Assembly (NCBI RefSeq): GCF_905475345.1
Contig: NC_066603.1
Span: 857,001-921,000 of the forward strand
DNA from: Vespula vulgaris
Taxonomy: Eukaryota; Arthropoda; Insecta; Hymenoptera; Vespidae
DNA length: 64,000 nucleotides
Direction of reading: 5' to 3'
In this document: one piece after another, positions 23,487 through 36,832 of the stretch
Numbering within the stretch: position 1 is the stretch's first letter
Layout: each line of letters starts with the position of its first letter
The notes under the pieces: model-generated
The model's input: the letters and a program-made list of their open reading frames with translations, nothing else
Database searches by the model: none
Told to the model about the DNA's origin: nothing
Program-made: the position numbers and the translations under genes

Positions 23487-26400
23487 TTATCTTTCTCTGG
23501 CGCGGGCAGCCGACCGTTTCAACCACCGGTTTGAATTTATTATTTAGCCGAGCGTCGACAGGCAGTGGTTTGTATGCATTACGAAACTCGCGATAGGCTG
23601 CAAAGCGTGAGCATTATTCTTTTCTCATGAATCTTTGAGGCCTCTCGAAATCGTGATGAAAATAAGAGAGTCTAGACGAGAAAATTTATTTTCTCCAAAC
23701 AATGAAGAATTTTACGCTAGACGACACCATATTAACAACAACAATGGCAATAATAATGATAATAATCGTATTGTCGATTTTAATATCGACGTATTTTACG
23801 TTGGAATAAGAAATATATTCAAAGTAAAAACAACGTTCTATGGCTTACCATCCTCGAGAGTGGTAGCAACGACTTCTGGTGTTACTGGTCCTTGTCCGAG
23901 AGTATTGTAGGCTTGTACCACTACACTGTACCGGGTGAATTTCTTTAAATTCGTCAATTGGTATTGACGACCTGGCAAAGAGGTCCTTGCCAAGCCTAAC
24001 GCCACACTGGCTGTTGAAATTCTTCTTTCGACTGTTCTGTAAGTGTACTGTTCGGCTGCCAAACTAAATCAAATCGAAGTAAAAGCCTCGAATATTTATC
24101 ATAATAATTATTTTCAATAGATATATGTAATTAAATATCAGTTTTAAATATGATATTAAGATGAATAATTACCAACAAAAATAAATTTTATGTTTACGAC
24201 ATATGCAACTTACGAAATCTGTGTTTAACAATTTTTCATAGAGATATTAAGAGTTGTTAATAGTAATAGTGATGATGATGATGATGATAATAATAATAAT
24301 AATAATAATAATACTCATAATAATAATAACAACAATAAATGATGAATCACATAGCTCGTTCGTATAATATTTGAAAATAATAAGAATTGGTTCGCTCGTG
24401 ATTACCGGTGCTCCTTGTATCCAACGTGATAACCGAGAATTTCCCCATTCCATAAATCATGATCAGGTGGATCCCAGGTGACATTAAACTCGGTCGAGCT
24501 GACGGGTTCCACCTTGAGGTTTCTCGGAGGGCCTCCTGGTCTTTCCCCATCTGTCGTCGCGTCTAAAATCTGAAAGGTACCAGGGGGGCCTTGGATAAGA
24601 CACGGTAGGATTAAAGGACGTGTCATTCCCTGTCGTCCACTCATAATGAAAAGGACATCCGCTTATCTCTGTATACTATACATATATAATACTATACATA
24701 GATATATATATAAAACATCAGTCGTGTGTTCATCAGCATTTAAAAAAAAAATATTACAATATATCTTGCGCTGTGATTAGCAATTTAACATGGAACTTGA
24801 ATACACTTAAATAAATTGATAAAAAAATTAATTATTTATAAATCTATCTGCTTTTTAAGAATATTAACACCGCTGATATTATCATGCGGTGATACCTACG
24901 TCGCTAGCTTGACTTCTGCCGAGCTCGTTCTCTGCGTAAACGCGAAATTGATAAGTGACAGCTGGTCGAAGACCGCTTACATGACCATAAGCTTTGGATC
25001 CTGGTACAGTCGTATGAAAGGTATGATCGTGCCAGACTTCTGAAAAAAGAAGAGAAAAATCGATCGTTCGAGGGACGCGAAATCTCGATCGAGATGGTAT
25101 ATACTCGAATGAAAAGAGCTTTATACTCGCCGGAGTCCGTCTTGTACTCGATAATGTATTGTGTAATCGGGCTGTTGCCATCTTGGCTGGTCGTCCATCC
25201 AATTTTGATGTAACGACTTCCTTTCTCGATCACGTGGAGGTTTCGAGGAAAGTCCGGCGGTTCTGTGTACGTTTAACGTGAAGATAAATTATAATAAATA
25301 ATAACAGAGACGCTCTATAACATTTGCACTTTCAACATTAATTTAAGGATTCTTTAATTAAATAAATGATTTATCCTTTAATCAATGTCTAGAACGTATA
25401 TATATATGTATATATATATTTTTTTTTCATTATATTATATTAAAACCATGTAAGAGTATTATTGTATTAAATTCTCACGTTATTTCACTTTTCTCATTAT
25501 CTATAGAAAACGATAGATTCGTCGATAGATCGTTCTTCGAGATGACAAGTTAATTTAACTACGGATATTGCTAGAAGCTCGGACTCGCTTTTAATAAAGT
25601 TTGCCGAGGACAGTTTTCTTTTTTTTTTTTACGTTTACTTTTCTTCTTCTCTTTTTCCTTTTTTTTTTCTATCAACGAGTTGCTTCGTTTTATAAAAATA
25701 ACAAATAAAAAAGATATTCTTATTTTATCGTTACTTTTAACTTTGAGAAATGAACGTATGTGTATTTACATACACGAGACTGCAAAGTGTTTTTATGCAA
25801 AGAAACATCTTACGTCAGATTAATTAGATTTTTTTTCACGAGTTAGTATCTTGTTTGTTTTCAATGTGAAAACGATGTATATCTATTATTTGCAAGTTTG
25901 CTGCAAATTAACCATCTCTCTTTGAACCGGCTATAAACATTACGATCGATCATATATTCGCATATACATTACACATGCTTGCACTTTGTATAATAATTAA
26001 AAATGTCGCTGAAGGCAACGTTAATCGATTCATGAATTCACGAATATTCGTTTGAAAAATAATTATTATTGAGAAAAGTGACACATGCGAGAGGATTAAC
26101 TTTCAAATAACGTATACAGGGTGTTCTCTTTGAATATTATGATATAACTAATAATAATATAATAATATAATAATAATAATAACAATAAACGATCGTACGA
26201 GAAAATAAAGATTTACAATCTAAACAAATTTTATTTATTTATTATTTTTCGTAGAATCACTATGATTTTTAATGCAATTTTTTCAAAATCTATTCCATCA
26301 ATAGTAAACAAAATTGTATTCTTTTCCTTTTGAGTATATTCTACTATGATTTTAGAGATACACGAGAGCAATAGAATACATAGAATAATATGAACTTACC

Positions 26401-28861
26401 CTGTATATAAAGATGAATGGTAGTTTCATCTCGCCCATAGGCATTGGTAGCAATGCAAAAATATCTACCGCTGTCCTCTCTGCTGGTGCTTGCGAAACCA
26501 AGCACACTGATAAGACCATCGGTGGTGTTCTCTTCCTTGATGTTGTAGCGATAGTCGGAAAGAGCTGGTTCTATTTGAAGGCCACCCTTTCGCCAGCTTA
26601 TCTTTAGGGGATGATCGCCCTTGGCCTCGCAACGGAGCGACGCATTTGAACCGAGTCTCGCAGTTTGATTACGATGTTTTTCAACGAAATGTGCAGGAAC
26701 TATTACGTACGTTAAACAAGTATTAACATTATCCATTGTTTCGCATAAAATAATTTGTTTATTACAGATAGAAATATTTATTAATTTGATTTACCTCAAT
26801 ACGAACTCAAACAATGTGTGATTTCAACTATTAAACAGACTCTAAAACTGTTATTTCATATTAATCTACTATCTTTTTTCTTCTACTCTATTTTTTTTTT
26901 TTTTTTAATTTAATTATTCTCCTAACACTATATAAAAATGAATTAATTCTGTATATATTATTTTCCTTTGCTTTTCTTTTTCTTTTTTCATGAGTTATCG
27001 GTGTCATTATTATCAGAGCATTAATATCAGCAAAAAAAGAATTGATTAGAGAAAGAAATCGATAGCATTATTTATCGAAGTATTACTTATCTCACCATTG
27101 ACAGTTAAGTAGACAACTTTGCTCAATCCAGCACCGATACCATTGAGAGCTTCGCACAAATAAAATCCCTCGTGATCCTCTTGTACTCGACCAAAGACGA
27201 GTGAACCATTTGAGTGTATTCTCAGATCTTGAGTGTGTTCGTGACTGGCGATGTCGTAATAATTTCCTGGTTTTTTCCCTGTTGCTCTACGCCAGGTAAT
27301 AGCAGGTGGTGGAAATCCTTCGGCGTGACAATGAAGGACCAACCTTGACATTCCTTCTGACGCACGAACATCTTGAGGTTCCATTACCCAACGTGGTGGC
27401 ACTGATTACGATTAAATAAATAAAGAGATCTGTCGTTAATCGATTACATCGACATACCGATTGAAACGTGAGGTTATTCAAAAAAATTTCTTTCCTCTCT
27501 GTTTTTCCTTTTTCCTTATTCTTTCATTTTTTTCTTTTCTTTTAAAAACGAAATAATTTTGAAGAAACCTCATGTTTCCGGCGAAGCTTATAGGGTCGAG
27601 GCAAGAGCTAGAAATTCTCTTTGATCGGGCTTACAGCAATTTCCTACTTTAGCGTAAGAGAAATAAAACAAACGATAGAAAAAAGAGGAAATAATGAGAG
27701 AGAGAGAGAGAGAGAGAAAGAGAAAGAGAGATAGAAAGAGAGAGAGAGAGAGAGAGAGATAGAGAGATCGAGAGTTCTATCGATGTCGACGAGAAATTTA
27801 AACGGCGATCGATTAATATTTACGATACCCTCTAGAGCAATGTCTCTCGCTCTCGCGAAATAAAATTTCTAGTGCGTTTGGGAGTCGGAAAAGAACGAGT
27901 TGGGGTGAGCCGGGACTTGGGAGGGAAGGGGAGAAAGAAAAAGGTATGTTTGAGTCGACGAGAAAATGTGGAAAACGGTGTACTCGTGACACGGGAGAAA
28001 GGTAGTTTAATCGATCGTACGATCTCTTTCTCTTTATATATACTCATACACACAAACATACACACACACACACACATATATATATATATGTATATGTATA
28101 TTTTGTGTATTACTTTGTTTTCTCTTTTTCTCTCTTGGGAAAAGGAAGATATCAGTGCTGTGCAGACACCAACGTTCGACGATGCGGTGATACAGTGCTG
28201 TGCACTTGCGTTTCAATAGAAAAAAAAAGAAAAAAAAAAAAGAGTAAAGAAGATGTCTATCGACATCTGCGTGAGAAGACTAAACGAAACAGAATGGAAC
28301 AAAGTAGGTAAATAAAAAAGGAAAGAAAGAAAGAAAAAAAAAAAGAAAAAGAAGAAAAAGAAAACCAGCATGTGAGTGCAGATATGTGCGTGTGCATCGT
28401 ACCCGAAGTAAAATGTGATATACCTACGTATCACGCAATTTTGCTAAATTTTCATCGGCTTAAACATCGAAGAAGAAATTTACGAGTCGAAATCATTTCT
28501 ACGGCGAAGCCTAACTTTACGGCAATTTGAAGGATATATAAAGTGGGAAGAAAGGGAAAACGGGGATGAATAGATGGGATGAATGACGATAGGAGGTAAG
28601 GATTTTGGCCTTTCATGCAATATCATCTTTCTTAATGCTTTTTTGAAGGACACCGCGATCTCGATGAAGTCTCATCGAGGTTCTTGTCTTCAGTAGAATC
28701 GCGGTGACCTTTGGATGAGAATATAAGAGGATAGATAAGGTAATGTGCGATTTTAGGATGTGCGAGGTGAGTGTGCGTGAATGTGTTCTATGTGTGTGCG
28801 AAATACACAAGTTACGGTGACCACCGACGGTGAAACGCTCTCTCATCTCTATATATACATG

Positions 28862-28894
<33 letters not shown>

Positions 28895-29623
28895 GTATAT
28901 ATATATATATATATGCATATACATATTATGCTGTGCTCAAGTGCTTTTGGTGCTTTCTGGCTGTTGCGTGGCTGTTGTTGCTGCTGCTGCTGCTGCTGCG
29001 GTTGCTGCTGCTGCTGCTGCTGCTACAATCGTACTATATACGAGTTGTCTCGAAAGAAGAATTCTAGTGCTACGTTTATCCGGATGAACGTGCTATCGGT
29101 TCAACGGCAATGCCGTTCTACTAGCCGGTATCAAAATTCGTGTTCTGAATATTTACGAATATCCGGATAATAGAGAAACGGATATATCGTCTATCTATCT
29201 ATGACCACCCTCTTATTCCCACCCTCCTTCCCCCCTCCCAGATCTTTCAGCCTTCATCCTTGAAAAATAAAAGGCTTGCAAAAAATCACGTGGATTAGAA
29301 TTCTCCCACGCAAGATTTATTTCCCATCGAAAGAATTCTCCTGCTCGAGAGTAAACGAATTTGTTATTCTGCAAATGTTTTTAGGGGAGTAAATCTTCCC
29401 TTTCTTTTTTATAATATCCTCATCTACAAATCCCTGGAGGATGCAAAGCCAACGAATCTATTGTTAAGATAATATTAGATTGATTCATAAATGTATGTAA
29501 ATGTGCATCGCATTATCTTCTTTTCTTTTTTTCTTTTCTTTTCTTTGCGCATGATACTCTTATTTATGAATCAAGCCAATAAAAAAGTCAATTTTTTTGC
29601 AGCCCTAGCTAGCGTGAACAATG

Positions 29624-29681
<58 letters not shown>

Positions 29682-29713
29682 GGTCATGCTATATCAATTT
29701 GGTACTGCGGCTA

Positions 29714-29769
<56 letters not shown>

Positions 29770-32700
29770 TGATTGCTGAGGCTGCAAAAAGTGGTGGATC
29801 TATCGACTAAAATACGAGTGATACACGAAGACAGGAAGAAGTGCGCTGCTCTCTGCCAAGTGATGTGCAAGAATTAATCCAACGATTAAAAGAAATGAAA
29901 AACTGAAGAAAGTGCCAATCGGTGAACGTTAATTAATTAATTAATTAATCAAGAAGAAGAAGAAGAAGAAGAAGAAGAAGATAGCCGAGTGCGAAATCGA
30001 AATGTGCATATTATATATCAATCCAAGTGCTAATTTATCCTGCCTCGAGGTGAAGAAGAAACATGGCGGCTATTATTCTTTTTTTCTGTTTTCTTTTTTG
30101 GTGCAGGTATGTATATACACATATATTTTTTTCAATCTAAATTTTCTTGTTCTTTCGTCTCGGCTACTTTACCACGAACGACCAATTCGGCCGTCCAGAC
30201 GACCTCGGCGACCGAATTGCGAGCCAGGCAAGTATAGTTTCCTGTGTGTTCTGCGGTGACGCGGTCGATAACTATGGAACTGGAATGGACGTCAATGCTG
30301 GTTACACGCAGCCCCGCGGGTGTCTGTGAGTGTCTGGGAGCCGTTATCCCGGTATTCCCGAAAGCAGCTGTACCTGAACTGCCAATCGGTTCACCATCCT
30401 TCGACCAGATGATCGTGAACGGCGGATCGCCTTTCTCGATCATGCAGGTCACCTGTGCTCGAACACCCTCCGAGAGATCCTTGTTAAAGCTAAATGGAGC
30501 TATCGTGGGTGGAACTGCACAGAAAAAAAAGAGACAGCCTAGTGATGGTCTCGTTTTTTCTTTTCTCTCTGGTATTTTTTTTGTTATTTTGTTATTTTTT
30601 ATTTTTTCTATCTCTCCTTTCCTTGTCTCTATTTCGAGGTCTCTATAGTCGAGGACGTAGAGTGTCTTCTCCCAAAGCTTTATCATTTTAATCTCGTGTA
30701 TCTCCTTTGTTGTCCATCTTCGAGAATTTTCATATGCACTTTTGATGCTTTGCGCTCCAACGTTGACGTTGATAATGTTGTCCGTGGTAATACGTAATAA
30801 CTCGGATTATATTGGTTTATCTTTCAAATATTTCACGTGTTCCTTCTATCATAGACCTTACCGGACACGTTGATCTCGGGTAAAATCGTGGAACGGAAAA
30901 GTGCCAGTGTCAAAAGTCGTTCGTTTAGGAACATTGTTCTAGAAAATGCATCTCTCTCTTTCTCTCTATCTTTCTCTGTTCTAAAGTTACAGAGAAAGAG
31001 TGAGTGAGTGAGTGTGTGTGCGCGCGCGAGAGAGAGAGAAAGAGAGAGACAGAGAATGAGAGAGAGAGAGAGAGACAGAGAAATCCTTCGTGTTTCCGCT
31101 CGTCTACCTCAGTTACTCGTTGCAGCAACTTTCGCCGAGGAAAACTTTATTTCACCTATGATATTCGGCGACGCCGCCAGCCAAATTTGTCGTCGGTGAC
31201 ATGTGTAGGATGTGTCGGACGTGTAAAAGGGAGCATGAGAGAGGAGAACTTACGGAATGGATTGTCAAATACTTTCTTCCTTTCAAGCTTCCTAAACGTT
31301 CAAGTGTTCACTTATATAATAATGTATATGTATATAAGACGTTTCTAAATTCTATATCAATATTTCTAAACGAATAAACTTTGGACTGCATGAACGATGA
31401 AGATCAAGAATGCTCATCCTCATACAATCAATCTCATTCTTATATAAAGTGGTAAACTGACTCTTGGAAGTATCAAGTTGAATACTTTTTATTTGAATTT
31501 TTCTTGAAACGAATGTACGTCAAATTGATGGATACGAAAATTAACAATTTTTTGTATTACGACATTATCAAGGAATGACGAATTCGAATAAGAAATAGAA
31601 ACGACTCGTATAGAAAATAGAAGATCTTATTTTTCGAACAAATTTTTATTTTATATTTCTTCGGAAGAGTCTATCCATAGATCGAGCGTTGAAACGACGA
31701 TTTTCTATGGTCAGACACGCGACTGAGACTTTTCGACGAAGCCAAAGTTAACCCGAGGGTACTGGAAGGCCGAATGTAGCGTCGTAGTAGATGGACGATA
31801 ATAACTTGCCTCGTTGGTTCACGCGAGGGATATAATACTAAGCTCGAGATGACTCCTACCCGGGGGGTATTAGAACAGAACGTGGCAGTTGTTTGAGAAT
31901 AATTGAGAAACCGTAGGAGGGAAGAAGATGGAGCAACGTTAGTACGTGAGTAATACTCAAAGAGATCCGTAGTCTACCTGCATGTTGGCAATACAAGATG
32001 AGACATGAGAAACGGAACACTCAGGAAAACATCTCTTCCTTCAATTTCGAGTGTATACAGTCGCTCACAAAAATATTTAAACATTTTATGAAATACTGAC
32101 TGAACTCATTTACGGATCGAGCAAAGTGCTCTGAATTTTCGCTGCATAAAATATGCGAAGAAATGGATTTGTTCTTTTCTTTCATTTTTTCTCCTGTTTC
32201 TTTTTCTTCTGTTTTTTTTCTTTCTCTTTCTTCGCCAAGAGCTTTTATAAAAATATTCGTTTTATCTTTTCAAGATCGTTCACTGTATCTCTGTTTTCTC
32301 TATTTTATCCTTTTAAAACCCATTCAAACGCGTTGTTGCATCGCAATGTGAGAGCTGTCAAAAACAGCTGATTATCGATATGGCTGATAACCAACGAATA
32401 AAAAATGTTCAAATTGTAACGAACCAAATGGAATTATTAAATCCATTTGAAGATATATATATATACATATATATATGCATTTTCCATTAAAATATTCAGT
32501 TTCTCTTGTGACTCTTATTCCTTTGAATGTATAATATCTTTATAAGTATTATACACAGCAAGAATTTAATCTTTGTTAACCTCAAGAAAAACGACAAAAA
32601 ATATATCTCCCATTGTTTTACGAACCACAACGGAGAATCAGTTTAGTTACGTAGTTTCAGCCCAGGCGAATAATAAGCGCGATGCAACGCGATTAGAACG

Positions 32701-35700
32701 TTCAGGACAAAACGATTAACGAGAAACGCTTGTGCAGCATCGTCGTCGTGTTTTAGAGAAGACGTTGTCTACTCTCGAAGGAGTATATACACGTTGCCAT
32801 TCTATTGTCTCTTTGCAGTCAAGCTTTCAAGACTTGGAGCAACGTTTACATCGTTACAATGAAATACGTTGCATCTTCTTGATCTTACAATTAGACAAGC
32901 ATTGAGTTAATTCATATATTTTATCATAATAAACGAATTCCTTATTTACAAAGTTATTATTAATGACATTTATTACGAAACTTTCTTATTACGAAACAAT
33001 TCAACAAATAAATAATATACTCGTCTATTGAAGAAAGAAAAAAAAGAAATAATAGTAAAAGAATTGTAAAAAAATGAGATATTCAAAAAAAAAAAAGAAA
33101 AAGAAAGAAAGAGATCGTTAAAAAATACGACCGACCTTTGACCGTCATTGTACCTTTGAAGGTTCGCCTTGAAAAAAATAAAAGAAAAATATATTTTCCT
33201 GTCGGTCCGTTCGTTGGACATGTCGCAAAGCACAAGCGCGATATTCTCGTTTTATTTTATTCCTTTCCCTTTTTTCTTTTTTTTTTCTTCCTTTTTTTGG
33301 AGAGGGGGACAGGAGATGAACGAGCTTGCAGACGAAACGTACTATACACACACACACACATATATATATATATCTACATATGTAAAAAGTACCGATGTAT
33401 AATCGTAGGATAGGAATCACAGAGGGTTGCTGCCTGTTTTGGCTCCCTTGTCGGCGCAACACGTGACGTGGAAATCACCCTTAAGCCATTCGTTCGTTCA
33501 TATTACATATGTACGTACGAATATATATCTGTGTATGTATTTATGTATGTATGTATGTATGTATGTATGTATGTATGTGTGTATATATGTATGCATGTTG
33601 GTATATATGTTTGCTCATCGGACAAAGTTTTGTTCGTTCAGTTCACACTGATTTGTTCTCGTCTGTAAAGAGAGGATTTTAATGCTTGCGAGAGGGTTGC
33701 AAACACGTGGAGAAAAGGAGAGATTATGCGTACGTACGAAGGGGTTGACGAAGGGGCTCGAGAGGTGGTTAAAAGAAAAAAAATTCTCCGCCTGAGGATG
33801 AACCGTGTCAACGATTGATCTCTTCAAGAGGAAGATAAATTAATAACGAACGTCTAGCAAACGTTACTCTCTTTTACAACAACAACAAAAAACAAAACAA
33901 AAAGTAAAATCTAATGAAATTATATTCAAGTTTTCTTAAATGTCTTTAAAAGAAATATCAAGGTAATAGATATGAGGATGTATCTCGTGTTAACGATTGA
34001 TGTTCAAGGGAAAAATAAATTTAATAATCAATTAGAAAATTTTTGTTAACAAAAAAAAAAAAAGACAGGAAAAGAAAGAAAACGAAAAGAAGATCGAATG
34101 GAAAATTATAGGTAATAGTTCGTAATTGGGCTGGAAGAAAACGTCGGGGGATACAAATTGGACATTTTTAATTATTTCTAAGTTCGTTGACTAGATTGAA
34201 ACATAGAATAATATTGTTTTTTTTCCCTCGACGATTATTAAATTGTAAACTTAAGAAAATCTGAAAGTGAACAAGGTAAACTTCTATAAAACTTCCGAAA
34301 TTATCGTCTAGGTCGATCTTCGATCAAGTTTATACCCGCGTTACGAAGTACACGAGCTTCTTTGAGTCTCTGAAGAAGAAGAAGAAGAAGAAGAAGAAGA
34401 AGAAGAAGAAGAAGAAAAAGAAGAAAAAGAAGAAGAAGAAGTTCGTTTTAACATTCCACTCGGGTCGCGAGAAGCTATCACCTCGTGGACGTTTATTAAA
34501 TCCGCGAAAGTTCGAACGAAAGTCCACTAGAAATCGATCGAGACAAAAATCGATTTTCCGAGCGATGTCATTAACTCGTACGTGCCATTCTTTTTAGATC
34601 TTCAATTTCTGTGAGATAGGATATTAAGCGTATAATAATTACATGGACGATAACTACGTGAAACTATTTTCCTTTAATGTTTTTTCTACTTTTTTTTTTT
34701 AAATGAGAAACCTAATCTCATTCACACGAACATATATATATATATATATCTTCTCTGGTATCGAAAAAGATAAAAAATATATCAAATCAATTCGTAAATA
34801 TCAGGATCCCACTTTAATCTATCAAAAAAAAAAAAAAACGATTAACACGTTCGGAGTCCTATAAAACATATCCCAAAATTCTTTCTAAACGATATATCCC
34901 TTCCGATTAGAATATGTATTTTTTGATATAAGAAGATATATAATATTTAACGTAAAAAAAAAAACATTAAAAAATATCAATATAATTAAAAGAAAATCAA
35001 CGCGTGAAAATTAGAAATAAGTCCCAAAAATAGATAATACCTTCCTGCAAGTGAAAAAGATTCTCCTAAAAGTATCATTTTAAGTAGGTATGGTAGGTAC
35101 GAAAGTAATGGAAAAGGATATGCTTCTATTTTTCAAAAGGGTTTGGCGACGTCGCTGCGTACCATGAACCTTTAGGGATGCTGTGCGAGACGTTTTAGCA
35201 GCTTCGTTGCTCGCCACGCATGTATAGTTGCCGTTATGAGCTGTTGACGCTCTTTGTATCCTCAATGCTAGATCGAAGTCGCCAAATTGATGGGTCGTTG
35301 CTTCCTTCAACTTGAGTGGCTTTCCATCCTTCAGCCAAGTAATCTTCAAGGGTGAATCGCCTTCGCTGACCACACAGGTCACGTGTACCCGTGAACCTTC
35401 TTGGGGATTGTCGGGAAAGCTAAACGGATCGATTTTAGGTGGTACTGCAAATTATACGAATCAACGAAACTTTTTATCAAAGATCTTTCTTAGCCACGAG
35501 GCTGTTAAGTCCTGTCAATATCGTTAATAATATCATTCTGATCAACATTTTTCATAGTATATCGTAATGATCGTATAATACCTGCGTTTAATCGATTAAT
35601 AATTAATTAAAGGACGAATCTGAAAAGAATGATTATTACATACGTCGTTACATATCGAGATCGATCGAAACACGATGCTGTCTTTTTAACGATTATATAA

Positions 35701-35933
35701 CGATACGATTTATAAGATAAAATCTTATAATGGAACGAAAGAATCTGTAGATATATCTACAACGTTGGTTTATATTTAAGTTGATTAGATAAAAGGACGA
35801 AAGGATTTCATTTTTGAAATCACGTTCAACGAAGAAGATATAAAAGTGGTTATATTGATTTTAAATTAAAGACCCTACTTCCGTGTTCCTTGAACATCGA
35901 GAACGATCTTTTAGTTTCTCTCTTCTCTATCTG

Positions 35934-35980
<47 letters not shown>

Positions 35981-35985
35981 CTAGC

Positions 35986-36043
<58 letters not shown>

Positions 36044-36792
36044 CTAAAGTCGTTAAAATAATACGGATCTACCTAGGAAAACATAGGATAATTACGAAGG
36101 AGATGGAAAAAGGCAACGTTTTAAGTGGGTATTAAAACAACGTTTTGTTGAACCACAAATCGGACGACTTCTACATTTCCGTTTCCATTTCAGAAAAGGA
36201 TTAAAGAAAATCCTGGCGAATAAATAAGATAATGCAAAAATTCGTTTTATTATGTTATTTTCTAACGAGACAACATCGTTCTTCGATATTATCTCTCGTA
36301 GATTAAATCGAGGACGATCGAAAGAAAGAAAACAAGATATAAGAATCGTTTACCTTTAACTTCGATGTGCACTGTTTGCGAATCCGATCGACCTTGTTTG
36401 TTCTTTGCTGTGCAGGTGTATGCACCACGATCTGTAGCACTGTCGACTCGATGAAGAATCAATGTCCCATTTGGAGATACCTCCTGTCTACGACTCGTCG
36501 GTAGAATTTGTCCGTCTTTAAGAATAAATATTAAATTCGTTTGTAATATTTTTTTTTTTGTAGATACGACTGTTCAATAATTACGATTAAAATATCTCTA
36601 TGATTATATACGTTTTATCGTTTATCGATTATATTTGTATTTAACAGAATCGTCAATGAATCTTTCAAACGCGGAAGATTAACTCTTACTCATTTCTACT
36701 AGATGTTCATAAAGATACGAGAACTTTTTACAAGTTCGGTTGATCGTTACGAGAAGAAATGGCTAAAGTTCGGTGCTTTTATATAAAAGAAA

Positions 36793-36832
<40 letters not shown>

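Larger units (their letters stand above)
27402..30172. other. Intron between downstream Ig7 exon and Ig8 (2.8 kb)
   Basis: Carries features that could matter for the Ig7 choice: (GA)n at 27696-27760, a 17-bp stem-loop at 28651-28706, (TA)n at 28863-28918, two CTG (transcript CAG) tracts at 28972-29028 and 29714-29765, (AAT)n at 29622-29680 and (AAG)n at 29950-29990. No additional Ig-like exon was found. Confidence 0.65.
30515..35162. other. Intron between the two alternative Ig7 exons (4.65 kb)
   Basis: No third Ig7-type exon was recognised. Contents: GA/CT-rich stretch at 30955-31085, a less AT-rich unique island at about 31650-31900, another at 32640-32860, a CACA/TATA tract near 33345-33372, (TATG)n at 33537-33582, a diverged tandem duplication around 33795-34030, and (AAG)n at 34375-34440. 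Confidence 0.6.

Noticed and set aside
30244..30648. 134-codon plus-strand frame with ATG
   Set aside because: Antisense shadow of the downstream Ig7 exon, whose minus-strand reading is a clear Ig domain with matching splice sites.
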